NCBI RefSeq assembly: GCF_900696085.1
Contig: NZ_CAADFC020000009.1
Location: 186,001-250,000, forward strand
DNA from: Bradyrhizobium ivorense
GTDB taxonomy: Bacteria; Pseudomonadota; Alphaproteobacteria; Rhizobiales; Xanthobacteraceae
DNA length: 64,000 bases
Direction of reading: 5' to 3'
The stretch's first letter is position 1. Every line of letters begins with the position of its first letter. Positions 9,927 to 18,982 of the stretch are shown here, one piece after another. The notes under the pieces are model-generated. The model saw nothing but the letters and a program-made list of their open reading frames with translations. It was not told the origin of the DNA and searched no databases. A program made the translations under genes and the position numbers.

Positions 9927-10961
9927 CTAACCCGCCTCGGCCACCGCCGGCGGCAGCGCCATCACGGCTTCGGCGTGGTGGCAGGCGGCGAGATGGGCCG
10001 GCCCCACGCTGCGTAGCGCAGGCGCGGTCTCGCGACAATGCTGATCGGCCAGCGGGCAGCGCGGCGCATAGGGGCACCCTACCCCGGCCGACGATTGCGA
10101 GGCGACCAATTGGGCTCCGCGGCGCCGGCGCACCCTACCGGCACGGGCGCGCGGCACCGCATCCAGCAATGCGCGCGTGTAGGGATGCGCGCTGTGCGCG
10201 AACAGATCCTCCGGCCGCGCCTGCTCGACGATACGGCCGAGATACATCACCGCGATTTCGTCGCAGAGCAGGTCGACCACCGCGAGGTCATGGCTGATCA
10301 GGATGTAGCTCAGGGCGAACTGGTCCTGCAGGTCCTGCATCAGATTGAGCACCTGCGCCTGCACGGAGACGTCGAGCGCGGAGACCGGCTCGTCGGCGAC
10401 GATCAGCTTTGGCTGGGTGATCAGCGCGCGCGCGATCGCGATGCGCTGGCGCTGGCCGCCGGAGAATTCGTGCGGAAACTTGTCCATGTCGGCATCGCGC
10501 AAGCCCACCTGGCGCAGCACCGTGGCGACGCGCTCGCGCAAGGCGGCGCGATCGATCCGCCCCAGCGCAGTCAGCGGCTCGGCGACAATCCGCGCGATGG
10601 TCTGCCGCGGGTCGAGCGAGCCATAGGGATCCTGGAACACCATCTGGAAATCGCGCCGGGCGCGGCGCAATTCATCCGAGGGGAGTTGATTGAGGTCGCG
10701 CCCGAGCAGCGAGACCGATCCCGACGACGGCCGCTCCAGCGCCATCACCAGCCGTGCGAAGGTCGATTTGCCCGAGCCGGACTCGCCGACGACGCCAAGG
10801 CTTCTGCCCGCCTTCACCTGCGCCGTGACGCCATTGAGCGCGTTCACCTGCGCCGGCGGCTTGAAGAGACTTTCGCGCGGCAGCGTGTAACGTTGCGCGA
10901 GATCCTTCACCTCGAGCAGCGGCGTCTCGCGCGCGGACGGAGCCTGGTCGAGCATGGTCAT
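9927..10961 (-). CDS. Peptide-type ABC transporter ATP-binding protein (DppF-like)
   Basis: Importer ATPase of 344 residues with Walker A GESGSGKST, signature [10 protein letters not shown], Walker [13 protein letters not shown] and a C-terminal cysteine cluster (GCPYAPRCPLADQHC...AACHH). The start ATG at 10961 lies in an ATGA overlap with the DppD-like gene upstream. It carries about 20 extra residues at the C-terminus, which are alanine-rich and probably disordered. It is predicted to pair with the product of 10958-11968. Confidence 0.92.
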   Translation of the reverse strand: MTMLDQAPSARETPLLEVKDLAQRYTLPRESLFKPPAQVNALNGVTAQVKAGRSLGVVGESGSGKSTFARLVMALERPSSGSVSLLGRDLNQLPSDELRRARRDFQMVFQDPYGSLDPRQTIARIVAEPLTALGRIDRAALRERVATVLRQVGLRDADMDKFPHEFSGGQRQRIAIARALITQPKLIVADEPVSALDVSVQAQVLNLMQDLQDQFALSYILISHDLAVVDLLCDEIAVMYLGRIVEQARPEDLFAHSAHPYTRALLDAVPRARAGRVRRRRGAQLVASQSSAGVGCPYAPRCPLADQHCRETAPALRSVGPAHLAACHHAEAVMALPPAVAEAG

Positions 10962-11968
10962 GCGCCGGCCCTCGGAGCTGATGCCATCGAGACATCGGTC
11001 CTGATGCAGCGCACGCCATGGCCGGCGCCGACATCGACGGCAGGAGGCAGTGCTGTGCGGCAGCGCTCCACGACGATGCCGCAGCGGTCGGCGAAGGTGC
11101 AGCCGGCCGGCAGGTCGGCCAGCTCCGGCACGGTGCCGGCGATGGTCGTCAGCCGCGTCCCCTTGCGCGCGCCGAGCTTTGGGCGGGCGCGGAACAGGCC
11201 CTGGGTATAGGGATGGCCCATCCGCGTGAACACGGCATTGGTCTCGCCGCTTTCGACCACCGTGCCGCCATACATCACCATCATGCGCTGCACGTTCTCG
11301 GCGATGACGCCGAGATCGTGCGAGATCAGGATCATCGACATGCCGCGCTCCTCGACCAGATCGGCGATCAGATCGAGGATCTGGCCCTGGATGGTGACGT
11401 CGAGCGCGGTGGTCGGCTCGTCGGCGATCAGCACGTCAGGCTGGCAGGCCAACGCCATCGCGATCGTGATGCGCTGGCGCTGGCCGCCGGAAAACTGATG
11501 CGGATAGGCATCGACGCGCCTCGCCGCATCCGGCAGGCCGACGCGGTCGAGCAAGGCAATCGCCTGCTTGCGCGCCTCGCCCGTCGCGCAGCCGGTGTGC
11601 CGGCGCAGCGGCTCGGCGACCTGCCGTCCGATCGTGTGCATCGGATTGAGCGCGGTCATCGGCTCCTGAAAGATCATGCTGATGCGGTTGCCGCGCAGCT
11701 TGCAGTAGCGCGCATCCAACAGGCCGACCAGTTCGCTGCCCTCGAGCCGGATGCTGCCGCTGACGACGGCGCTGTCCGGCAGCAGGCCCATCAGCGCCAG
11801 CGCGGTGACGGATTTGCCGCAGCCGGACTCGCCGACCAGCCCGAGCGTCTCGCCGCGGCGAAGTGAGAAGCTGACGCCGCGGACCGCCTGCGCCGGGCCG
11901 CGGCTGGTGTTGAGGCGGACGCCGAGGTCCTTGACCTCGATCAGTGGGGCGCTTGCTGAGCCGTTCAT
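10958..11968 (-). CDS. Peptide-type ABC transporter ATP-binding protein (DppD-like)
   Basis: Importer ATPase of 336 residues starting [20 protein letters not shown]. Walker A is GESGCGKS, the signature is FSGGQRQRI, Walker B is [12 protein letters not shown], and a C-terminal cysteine group ([15 protein letters not shown]) follows. The ATG at 11968 is placed two bases after the stop of the upstream permease gene; the longer open frame in front of it is only a shadow. It ends in an ATGA overlap with the next ATPase gene. Confidence 0.92.
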   Translation of the reverse strand: MNGSASAPLIEVKDLGVRLNTSRGPAQAVRGVSFSLRRGETLGLVGESGCGKSVTALALMGLLPDSAVVSGSIRLEGSELVGLLDARYCKLRGNRISMIFQEPMTALNPMHTIGRQVAEPLRRHTGCATGEARKQAIALLDRVGLPDAARRVDAYPHQFSGGQRQRITIAMALACQPDVLIADEPTTALDVTIQGQILDLIADLVEERGMSMILISHDLGVIAENVQRMMVMYGGTVVESGETNAVFTRMGHPYTQGLFRARPKLGARKGTRLTTIAGTVPELADLPAGCTFADRCGIVVERCRTALPPAVDVGAGHGVRCIRTDVSMASAPRAGA

Positions 11969-11970
11969 GC

Positions 11971-12867
11971 TCAACGCTCCCGTGCCAACCGCGGATCGAG
12001 CAGATCGCGCAGGCCGTCGCCGAGCAGATTGAGGCCGAGCACGGCGATCGCGATCGCGGCGCCCGGATAAACCGCCAGCATCGGCGACTGGAACAGCAGC
12101 GTCTGCGCGTCGTTCAGCATGCGGCCCCAGGACGGCTGCGGCGGCTGGGTGCCGAGGCCGAGATAGGACAGCGCCGCCTCGGCGAGGATCGCGAGCGCGA
12201 ACTGGATGGTCGCCTGCACGATCAGGATCGACAGGATGTTCGGCAGCACGTGCTCGATGGTGATGCGGAACGTGCCCTTGCCGGCGGCGCGCGCGGCGAG
12301 CACGAATTCGCGGGCCCAGATCGCGTTGGCCGAGCCGCGGGTGACGCGGACGAAGGTCGGGATCTGAAAAATGCCGATCGCAGTGATCGAGGTCAGCATG
12401 CCCGGCCCCGCCACCGCCGCGAGCATGATCGCCGACAGCACGGCGGGAAAGGCGAAGGTGAAGTCGCTGAGGCGCATGATGAGCTCTTCGGTCCAGCCTT
12501 TTCGGGCCGCCGCGATCAGGCCGAGGCAGACGCCGAAGGTGAGGCCGATGCCGACGGCGATGACGCCGACCATGATGGTGGAGCGTGCGCCGACCAAGAG
12601 CAGCGAGACGATGTCGCGGCCGAGCACATCGGTGCCGAGCCAGTGCGCGGCCGAGGGCGGCCGGAGTTTCGATGCGATGTCGATGTCGTAGGCGGACCAC
12701 GGCGTCCACAGCAGCGACAGCAGCGCCGAGCCGAGCACCAGCAGGCTCAGCGCTGCGCCAAGCACGAAGCTGCGATGGCGCAGCGCGCGCCGCCAGAAGC
12801 CAGTTGCCGGCCGCGCGCCGGGCGTGAGCGGCGGCGCATCGGCGGGAATGGTCAGCGGCGCGCTCAC
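11971..12867 (-). CDS. Peptide-type ABC transporter permease (DppC-like)
   Basis: Permease of 298 residues. A proline-rich N-terminus is followed by a membrane helix (SFVLGAALSLLVLGSALLSL), the family block 'HWLGTDVLGRDIVSLLLVGA' and an EAA loop 'EFVLAARAAGKGTFRITIEH'. The start is a GTG at 12867 inside a GTGA overlap with the DppB-like gene. The frame stays open upstream, but only as a shadow of that gene. It works with the permease at 12864-13814. Confidence 0.9.
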   Translation of the reverse strand: MSAPLTIPADAPPLTPGARPATGFWRRALRHRSFVLGAALSLLVLGSALLSLLWTPWSAYDIDIASKLRPPSAAHWLGTDVLGRDIVSLLLVGARSTIMVGVIAVGIGLTFGVCLGLIAAARKGWTEELIMRLSDFTFAFPAVLSAIMLAAVAGPGMLTSITAIGIFQIPTFVRVTRGSANAIWAREFVLAARAAGKGTFRITIEHVLPNILSILIVQATIQFALAILAEAALSYLGLGTQPPQPSWGRMLNDAQTLLFQSPMLAVYPGAAIAIAVLGLNLLGDGLRDLLDPRLARER

Positions 12868-13814
12868 AGATTGGCCACCTTGATGCGCGGATCGATGAAG
12901 GCATAGAGCACATCGACCACGAAATTGACGATGACCACCATCGCCGCCAGCAGCATCACGCAGTTGCGCACCACGATCAGGTCGCGATTGGCGATCGACT
13001 GGAAGATCAGGCGGCCGAGGCCGGGCAGATAGAACACGTTCTCGATCACGATGGTGCCGGCGAGCAGATTGGCGAACTGCAGGCCCATCACGGTCATGAC
13101 CGGGATCATGGCGTTGCGCAGCACGTGGCGCCACAGCACCTCGCGCTTGCCGAGCCCTTTTGCGCGCGCCGTGCGCACGAAATCTTCGCGCAGCACTTCC
13201 AGCACGGCCGAGCGGGTGACGCGGGCGAGGATCGCGGCCTGCACCACGGCGAGCGAGATTGCGGGCAGCAGCAACGACTTGATGCCGGGCCAGATGCCGT
13301 CGTCCCAGCCGGCAAAGCCGCCGGCGGCGAGCAGCTGCAGCTTCACCGCGAACAGCAGGATCAACAGGATCGCGAACCAGAAGTTCGGCAGCGCGATGCC
13401 GACTTGCGTCAGCGACATCACGCCGACGTCGCCGAACCTGTTGTGGTTGGCGGCGGTGTAGATGCCGGCGGTGAGCGCCAGCACCACCGTGATCAGCATC
13501 GACATGATCGCGAGCGGAATGGTCAGCACCAGCCGCTCGGCGATCAGGCCGGCCACCGGCGTGCCGTAGACATAGCTGTTGCCGAGGTCGCCGGACGCCA
13601 TGCCCTTGATCCAGAGCAGATAGCGAACGGTGAGCGGCTGGTCGAGCCCGAGCTTGACGGTGAGCGCGCGCACCGCGTCCGGCGAGGCGTCGGCGCCCAT
13701 CAGCATCTGCGCGGCATTGCCGGGCAGCGCGTCCAGCACGAGGAAAATGATCACCGAGGCGGCGAACAAGGTCGCCACCAGGGTCAAAATCCGCCGTAGC
13801 AGGAAGACGCTCAT
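12864..13814 (-). CDS. Peptide-type ABC transporter permease (DppB-like)
   Basis: Permease of 316 residues beginning MSVFLLRRILTLVATLFAAS, the usual DppB start. It has six predicted membrane helices and an EAA loop 'DFVRTARAKGLGKREVLWRH'. The amidase gene ends 76 bases upstream on the same strand, so the amidase and the importer are probably one transcript. It overlaps the DppC-like gene by four bases. Confidence 0.92.
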   Translation of the reverse strand: MSVFLLRRILTLVATLFAASVIIFLVLDALPGNAAQMLMGADASPDAVRALTVKLGLDQPLTVRYLLWIKGMASGDLGNSYVYGTPVAGLIAERLVLTIPLAIMSMLITVVLALTAGIYTAANHNRFGDVGVMSLTQVGIALPNFWFAILLILLFAVKLQLLAAGGFAGWDDGIWPGIKSLLLPAISLAVVQAAILARVTRSAVLEVLREDFVRTARAKGLGKREVLWRHVLRNAMIPVMTVMGLQFANLLAGTIVIENVFYLPGLGRLIFQSIANRDLIVVRNCVMLLAAMVVIVNFVVDVLYAFIDPRIKVANL

Positions 13815-13890
13815 GCGCGCTCGGATTCAAAAAGCCTGGCCGCAGGTTTCAACATGTTCGCCTGCGAATGCAAGCCCTCCGAACGGTGCT

Positions 13891-15315
13891 TCATGCGTCC
13901 GGCCAACGGCCGAGCAGATCGCCGGCCGCCTCGAACAGTGCGGAGACGCGCAGCAGTTCCGCATCGGCCCGGAAGCGGCCGACCAGATGCAGGCCGATCG
14001 GCAGGCCGTCGCGGCCGAAGCCGGCCGGCAGGCTGATCGCCGGGTGCCCGGTCATGTTGAACAGCATGGTCCAGGGAAACCAGTGCGGCCGCACGCTGTC
14101 AAAGCTGCGGCCGTCGATGTCGACGGTGCCGAACAAATCCTGGTCGATCGGCAGCGCTGATCGGGTCAGGGTTGGCATCGCCAAAAAATCGCCGCGCGCG
14201 AGCAGCGCCTGGATGCGGCGGAACAAAGCGGTGCGGTCAAACATCGCCTGCTGGTAGTCGACGCCAGAGACCTTCGCGGCGAGCGCGAGCTGCTTCAGGA
14301 AAGTTTCGCTGAGGTCATTGGGGTGATCGGCCGCGAGCTTCTCGAAGCGGGTGCGCCAGACGGTGTGGTTGATGGCGCGCCAGATCGGCTCGATGTCAAA
14401 GCCTTCGCCGGAAAACCCTTCCAGCTCGGCCCCTAAGCTCGCCAGCTTGTCGAGACTGGATTTGAACGAAGCGGCGACGTCGGCGGTGACGGGGCGGCCC
14501 GGCGGCGAGACGCAGAACAGCACCCGCTTGCCGCGGAGATCGCCGTGCGGCGCGGCAACGCCGAGATAATCCTGCACCGGCACGCCGATCGACCAGGGAT
14601 CGGACGCGTCCTCGCCGGCCATCGCCTGCATCATCAGCGCAGTGTCGGCAACGGTGCGCGTGGTCGGCGTGACATAGGTCTGGTTGCCGAAGGCGTCCTG
14701 CACCTGGCTGTGCGGGATCACGCCGCTGCTCTGCTTGATCCCGACCACGCCGTTGCAGGCGGCGGGAATTCGCGTCGAGCCGCCGCCGTCGGTCGCAACC
14801 GCCAGCGGTGCGATGCCGCTCGCCACCGCCACCGCCGCGCCGCCGCTCGAGCCGCCGCTGGAGCGTTCCGCGCTCCAGGCGTTGCGGGTGCGGCCGAACA
14901 GCGGCGAGTCGGTCAGGCACTTGCTGCCGAATTCCGGCGTCGTGGTCTTGCCGATCAGGATGCCGCCCTGCGCGCGCAGCCGCGCCACCGCCACGGCGTC
15001 GCTGTCGGGCACATTGTCCCGGTACGGCACGGCGCCGAACGTCGTCCGCACGCCCTTGGTGTTGACGATGTCCTTCACGGTGAAGGGGATGCCGTGCAGC
15101 AGGCCGAGCGGCTCGCCGGCCATGATTTTCCGCTCGGCGACCCTGGCCTGCGCCATCGCCTCGTCGCCGCACAGCGTGATGAAGCAGTTCAGCCTGCCCT
15201 GCAGCCGTTCGGCGCGGGCGAGCACGGCGCTGACGATCTCGACCGGAGAGATCTCCTTGCGGGCGATGCGCGCGCGCAATTCGGTGGCGGGCAGGAAGCA
15301 AGGATCGCCGCTCAT
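13891..15315 (-). CDS. Amidase (amidase-signature family)
   Basis: Cytoplasmic amide hydrolase of 474 residues. The Ser-cisSer-Lys triad of the amidase-signature family is readable: K81 in 'GIPFTVKDI', the cis-serine S156 in GGSSGG and the nucleophile S180 in GGGSTRIPA. The S156-S180 spacing of 24 is the same as in well-studied members. It is the first gene of the importer operon that runs to 8374, and it is divergent from a BenM/CatM-type LysR gene. Together these suggest inducible uptake and hydrolysis of an amide-containing nutrient. The substrate cannot be read from sequence, and relatives include many aryl and aliphatic amidases. Confidence 0.93.
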   Translation of the reverse strand: MSGDPCFLPATELRARIARKEISPVEIVSAVLARAERLQGRLNCFITLCGDEAMAQARVAERKIMAGEPLGLLHGIPFTVKDIVNTKGVRTTFGAVPYRDNVPDSDAVAVARLRAQGGILIGKTTTPEFGSKCLTDSPLFGRTRNAWSAERSSGGSSGGAAVAVASGIAPLAVATDGGGSTRIPAACNGVVGIKQSSGVIPHSQVQDAFGNQTYVTPTTRTVADTALMMQAMAGEDASDPWSIGVPVQDYLGVAAPHGDLRGKRVLFCVSPPGRPVTADVAASFKSSLDKLASLGAELEGFSGEGFDIEPIWRAINHTVWRTRFEKLAADHPNDLSETFLKQLALAAKVSGVDYQQAMFDRTALFRRIQALLARGDFLAMPTLTRSALPIDQDLFGTVDIDGRSFDSVRPHWFPWTMLFNMTGHPAISLPAGFGRDGLPIGLHLVGRFRADAELLRVSALFEAAGDLLGRWPDA

Positions 15316-15395
15316 TCAGACCACGTCTCCCGGGGGCGCCCTCACCATTGACGGCGTTGACAGCGAGAATGACACCCATGTTAACTCGGCGTCCA

Positions 15396-15432
15396 ATACG
15401 AATTTGAAGGCCAACCCATACGTTTTCGGTAT
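15396..15432. promoter_or_regulatory. Candidate LysR operator, ATAC-N7-GTAT, in the amidase/LysR divergent region
   Basis: ATAC at 15418-15421, seven bases, then GTAT at 15429-15432 is an exact match to the BenM/CatM-type recognition sequence ATAC-N7-GTAT. A half-match (ATAC at 15396-15399, spaced 22 bases from the first) lies upstream on the same helical face. The strong site overlaps the first LysR start codon, which fits negative autoregulation. Confidence 0.6.
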
Positions 15433-16324
15433 GCCTATGGATTTGCGTCGGCTTCGTTACTTCGTCGCGGTGGCTGAGGAGCGCAGCGTCGGCAAGGCCG
15501 CCGAGCGGCTGCGGATGGCGCAACCGCCGCTCTCGGTGCAGATCCGCAAGCTCGAGGCCGAACTGGGCACGGCGCTGTTCCGCCGCGGCACGCGCGGGAT
15601 GGATTTGACCGAGGCCGGCCTCGCCCTGATGTCGCGGGCGAGCGAGGCGCTGGCGCTGGCCGAGGAAGGCATCGAGGCTGCCCGCGCGATCGCGTCCGGA
15701 CAGCGCGGCCGGCTTTCGGTCGGCTACATGTTCGTGCTGGCCAGCGCGGTGCTGCCGCGCCTGGTGCCGGAGCTGCGCCGCTCGCTGCCGGGCGTCGATC
15801 TCGATTTCGTCGAGCTCAGCGCGTCGACGCGCGAGACGCTGCTGCTCGACCGCGCCGTCAGCGTCGCCTTGTGCATGCCGGCGATCCATCACCGCGAGAT
15901 CCAGGTGGCACAGATCGGCACGCAGCCGCTGATGCTGGCGATGCCGAGCCGCTCGCCGCTGGCGCGGCTTGCCGCCGTGCCGGTCGAAAGATTGCACGGA
16001 CGGCCGCTCGTGGCCTTGCCGCGACCACAGGATGAACCGACCTCCTCCGCAGTCGCGGCGCTGCTGCGGCGGCACCAGGTCGTGATGCCGGTGGTGAGCC
16101 GGGTCGAGACCGTGCACTCGGCGCTCAGCCTGGTGCTCGCCGGCGAAGGCCTTGCGATCCTGCCAGCCTGCGCCAAGCTCGGCGCACCGCCCGGTATCGT
16201 CTTCAGACCTTTCCTCGAGATCGCCGACGCAATCGAGATCGCCGCCTGCTGGCGGCGGGACTCTTCGAGTCCGCTGATCCGGAATTTCGTCAAGAGCGCC
16301 GAGAAGGTGGTCGCGCGGCTGTGA
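15431..16324 (+). CDS. LysR-family regulator, BenM/CatM-like
   Basis: Regulator of 297 residues. The N-terminus (MDLRRLRYFVAVAEERSVGK...RMAQPPLSVQIRKLEAELG) is the BenM/CatM/CbnR type of winged helix, followed by an effector-binding domain. Two starts are possible: ATG 15431 (adds MP) or ATG 15437. The second may be better because an operator candidate covers the first. The gene is divergent from the amidase-importer operon across 115 bases, so it most likely activates that operon in response to its substrate. It converges on the PfkB kinase gene with 24 bases between stops. Confidence 0.9.
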   Translation: MPMDLRRLRYFVAVAEERSVGKAAERLRMAQPPLSVQIRKLEAELGTALFRRGTRGMDLTEAGLALMSRASEALALAEEGIEAARAIASGQRGRLSVGYMFVLASAVLPRLVPELRRSLPGVDLDFVELSASTRETLLLDRAVSVALCMPAIHHREIQVAQIGTQPLMLAMPSRSPLARLAAVPVERLHGRPLVALPRPQDEPTSSAVAALLRRHQVVMPVVSRVETVHSALSLVLAGEGLAILPACAKLGAPPGIVFRPFLEIADAIEIAACWRRDSSSPLIRNFVKSAEKVVARL

Positions 16325-16348
16325 CGCGGGATATCGGCCGTCGCTTTC

Positions 16349-17287
16349 CTACCAGGTGCCGGCGGGCAGCTCGCGGCTGCGCGGCGGATCGGCGCCGGCG
16401 CGGGTGCAGGTGAAGGCGGCGCATTTGCAGGCGAACGTCAGCGCGCGCTCGAGCTCGGCAGCAGAGATGTCGCGCAGGCGTTGCCGCGCGATGCGGTCGA
16501 GCCGATGCAGCGCCGCCAGCAGCGCGGCCTGAAAGCTGTCACCGGCGCCGATCGTGTCGACCACTTTCACCACCGGCGAGGCGACCTCGATCGGTCCGGC
16601 CTGGCGATGCCAGGCGCAGGCGCCGTTGTTGCCGCGGGTGATGACGACGAGGGAGCAGCCTCCCGCCAGCAGTTTGAAAGCCCTGTCGGCATAGGCCTCG
16701 TCGCCGAACAGATAGGCGAAATCGACGTCGGACATTTTGACGATGTCCGCTCTGCCGCAGAACGCCAGCATGCGCGCGCGGTAGGCGTCCTTGTCCGCAA
16801 CCAGGTTCGGCCGGCAGTTCGGATCGAGCGCGATCGTCACGCTTGGCCGCGCATCCTCGATCAAGGCCAGCGTCTCCGACGCGCCCTTGTCATGGACCAG
16901 CGTGGTCGAGCCGGTGTGGATGCATTCGACGTCCGCAAGCGCGATCGCGTCGCGCCGATAGGTCCAGTTCCGCGATGCGGTGTCGGCGTCGTAGAAGGCG
17001 TATTGCGTCTCGGTGCCGGTGACGCGCGCGAATGCCAGCGTCGCCTGGTGATCGCTGCGGGTCGCGCGGCTGAGATCAACGCCCGAGCTTGCGGCGTGAT
17101 CGGCGATCATCTTTCCGAACGTATCGGTCGAGATGCCGCCGACAAAGCCGGTGGCAACATCGAGCCGCGCGATGCCGACCGCGATGTTGAGGCAGGAGCC
17201 GCCGACCGCCGGCGTCAGCGCCTCGCGCCCGTCCGCCGTCTTCGACGGCAGGAAATCGATCAGTGCATCTCCGCAACTGAGCAGCAT
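16349..17287 (-). CDS. PfkB-family carbohydrate kinase (fructokinase-like)
   Basis: Cytoplasmic sugar kinase of 312 residues. It starts MLLSCGDALIDFLPSKTADG with the fructokinase-type N-terminus and has the glycine-rich 'VGGSCLNIAVGIARLD' and the PfkB signature DTIGAGDSF at 244-252, with D250 as the catalytic base. It is the last gene of the polyol operon, 12 bases after the FGGY kinase gene. In related alphaproteobacterial sorbitol/mannitol loci, a kinase of this type phosphorylates fructose made by the dehydrogenase. That role is inferred here. Confidence 0.9.
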   Translation of the reverse strand: MLLSCGDALIDFLPSKTADGREALTPAVGGSCLNIAVGIARLDVATGFVGGISTDTFGKMIADHAASSGVDLSRATRSDHQATLAFARVTGTETQYAFYDADTASRNWTYRRDAIALADVECIHTGSTTLVHDKGASETLALIEDARPSVTIALDPNCRPNLVADKDAYRARMLAFCGRADIVKMSDVDFAYLFGDEAYADRAFKLLAGGCSLVVITRGNNGACAWHRQAGPIEVASPVVKVVDTIGAGDSFQAALLAALHRLDRIARQRLRDISAAELERALTFACKCAAFTCTRAGADPPRSRELPAGTW

Positions 17288-17299
17288 TTTGCAAATGTC

Positions 17300-18955
17300 C
17301 TAGCTCGACGGTGCTTCGCCCGGCGCGCGCTTCATGGCCTCGCGCGTGTTGCGATCGAGGTCGCGCAGCATCTTGTGCACGCCGCGCTTCTTGCGGTGGA
17401 AATCGGCAAGCTCCGGCCTGGTCGGCTCGCTCAGCCGGCCGAGTGCCGACATGCCGGCCATCGCCGCGTTGATCGAGTCGTGCGCGCCGCTGGCGACCGC
17501 ACCCAGCATCGCGGCGCCAAGCAGCACCGGCTCCTGGGTCTGCGGCAGCGCCACGGTATAGCCGGTGGTGTCGGCCATGATCTGGCGGACCAGCGGGCTG
17601 CGGCTGGCGCCGCCGCCGATCACGATGGTCTTGCCACAGGCGCCGTGCGCCTGCAGTGCATCGATCACGTCGGCGAGGCCATAGGCGAGGCCGCACAGGC
17701 CGGCGACGAACAGCCGCTCCAGCGCCGACACGTCGGTGTCGAGATCGAGCCCCGCGATCACCGCGCGCGAGCCCGGATCGGCATAGGGAGAGCGGTTGCC
17801 GAGGAATTCCGGCAGTACGTGCACATTGCGCGCGAGCAGCGCGGCGGCGCCGGCATTGCCGGCGCGGGCGAGGATGCGCTTCTCGAGGAATTCGATGACG
17901 TCGACGCCGTCGCCCTTCGCCGCGGCCAAAACCTCGGCATGCGCCGGATGCGAGCGCAGCAAATGATCGACTGCGGCGCCGGCCGCGGACTGGCCGCCCT
18001 CGTTGAGCCAGAAGCCCGGCACCATCCCTTCGAAATACGGCCCCCAGACGCCGGGCACGAAACAGGGCTCGACGGTCGTGGCCATGATGCAGGCCGACGT
18101 TCCCATGATGTAGGCGAGCCGCTTGCAGACATCGACCTCCGTGCCGGAGCCGTCGCGGCCGCCGATCGCGCCGACGCCGCCGGCATGCGCATCGATCAGC
18201 GAGGCGCCGACCGCGTTGCCCGGCAGCATGCCGAGATCGCGCGCGGCGGCTTCCGACAGGCCGCGGCCGAGCGGCGAACCGGGCGGGACGATCTCGGTGC
18301 CGATCCGGGCAAAACGATCCGCCGCCAGCGCCTCGAGCCCGACTCGCCGGAGGAACGGTTCGCTCCAGCCGCCCTCGCCTGCGACGTAGGTCCATTTGCA
18401 GGTCACGGTGCAGGTCGAGCGCGCCAGCGAGCCGGTGGCGCGGAACGAGAGATAGTCGGCAAGGTCGAAGAAATGTCCCGCGGCATCGAAGGTCGCCGGC
18501 AGATGCCGCTTCAGCCAGAGGATTTTCGGGATCTCCATCTCCGGCGAGATGGCGCCGCCGACGTAGCGCAGCACGCGGTCGCCGGTCGCGTTGACGAACT
18601 CGGTCTCCTCCATCGCGCGGTGATCCATCCAGACCACGACGTTGCGCGCGGGATCGCCGGACGGGCTGACGGTGAGCGGCCGCCCGGCCGGATCGAGCAC
18701 CACCAGCGAGCAGGTCGCATCGAACCCGATGCCCTTGACGTGCTCGGCTGCGACCGCCGCCTCGCGCATCGCGTTGCGCACCGACGCCACGCAGGCCGCC
18801 CAGATATCGTCGGAGGATTGCTCGACGATATCGCCGGGCTCGTGCCAGACCCGGATCGGATGCTTCGCCGCACCCAGCAGTTTTCCGGTCTCGTCGAACA
18901 CGCCCGCGCGCGCGCTGGTGCTGCCGACATCCACCCCGATGAACGCTTGCCGCAT
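17300..18955 (-). CDS. FGGY-family pentulose kinase (D-ribulokinase-like)
   Basis: Carbohydrate kinase of 551 residues with the actin-like ATPase fold. The phosphate-binding loop reads 'FIGVDVGSTSARAGVFDETG' at the N-terminus, and a second glycine-rich ATP loop reads 'IVIGGGASRSPLVRQIM' near residue 435. Length and the N-terminal pattern (HPIRVWHEPGDIVEQSSDDI) match the ribulokinase-type branch rather than glycerol or xylulose kinases. The ATG at 18955 is preferred to a GTG six bases upstream. The gene sits between a dehydrogenase and a PfkB kinase, so a likely route is polyol to ketopentose to ketopentose phosphate. Confidence 0.9.
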   Translation of the reverse strand: MRQAFIGVDVGSTSARAGVFDETGKLLGAAKHPIRVWHEPGDIVEQSSDDIWAACVASVRNAMREAAVAAEHVKGIGFDATCSLVVLDPAGRPLTVSPSGDPARNVVVWMDHRAMEETEFVNATGDRVLRYVGGAISPEMEIPKILWLKRHLPATFDAAGHFFDLADYLSFRATGSLARSTCTVTCKWTYVAGEGGWSEPFLRRVGLEALAADRFARIGTEIVPPGSPLGRGLSEAAARDLGMLPGNAVGASLIDAHAGGVGAIGGRDGSGTEVDVCKRLAYIMGTSACIMATTVEPCFVPGVWGPYFEGMVPGFWLNEGGQSAAGAAVDHLLRSHPAHAEVLAAAKGDGVDVIEFLEKRILARAGNAGAAALLARNVHVLPEFLGNRSPYADPGSRAVIAGLDLDTDVSALERLFVAGLCGLAYGLADVIDALQAHGACGKTIVIGGGASRSPLVRQIMADTTGYTVALPQTQEPVLLGAAMLGAVASGAHDSINAAMAGMSALGRLSEPTRPELADFHRKKRGVHKMLRDLDRNTREAMKRAPGEAPSS

Positions 18956-18982
18956 GCCCACTCCGTCAGTTGCGGGCCAAGC

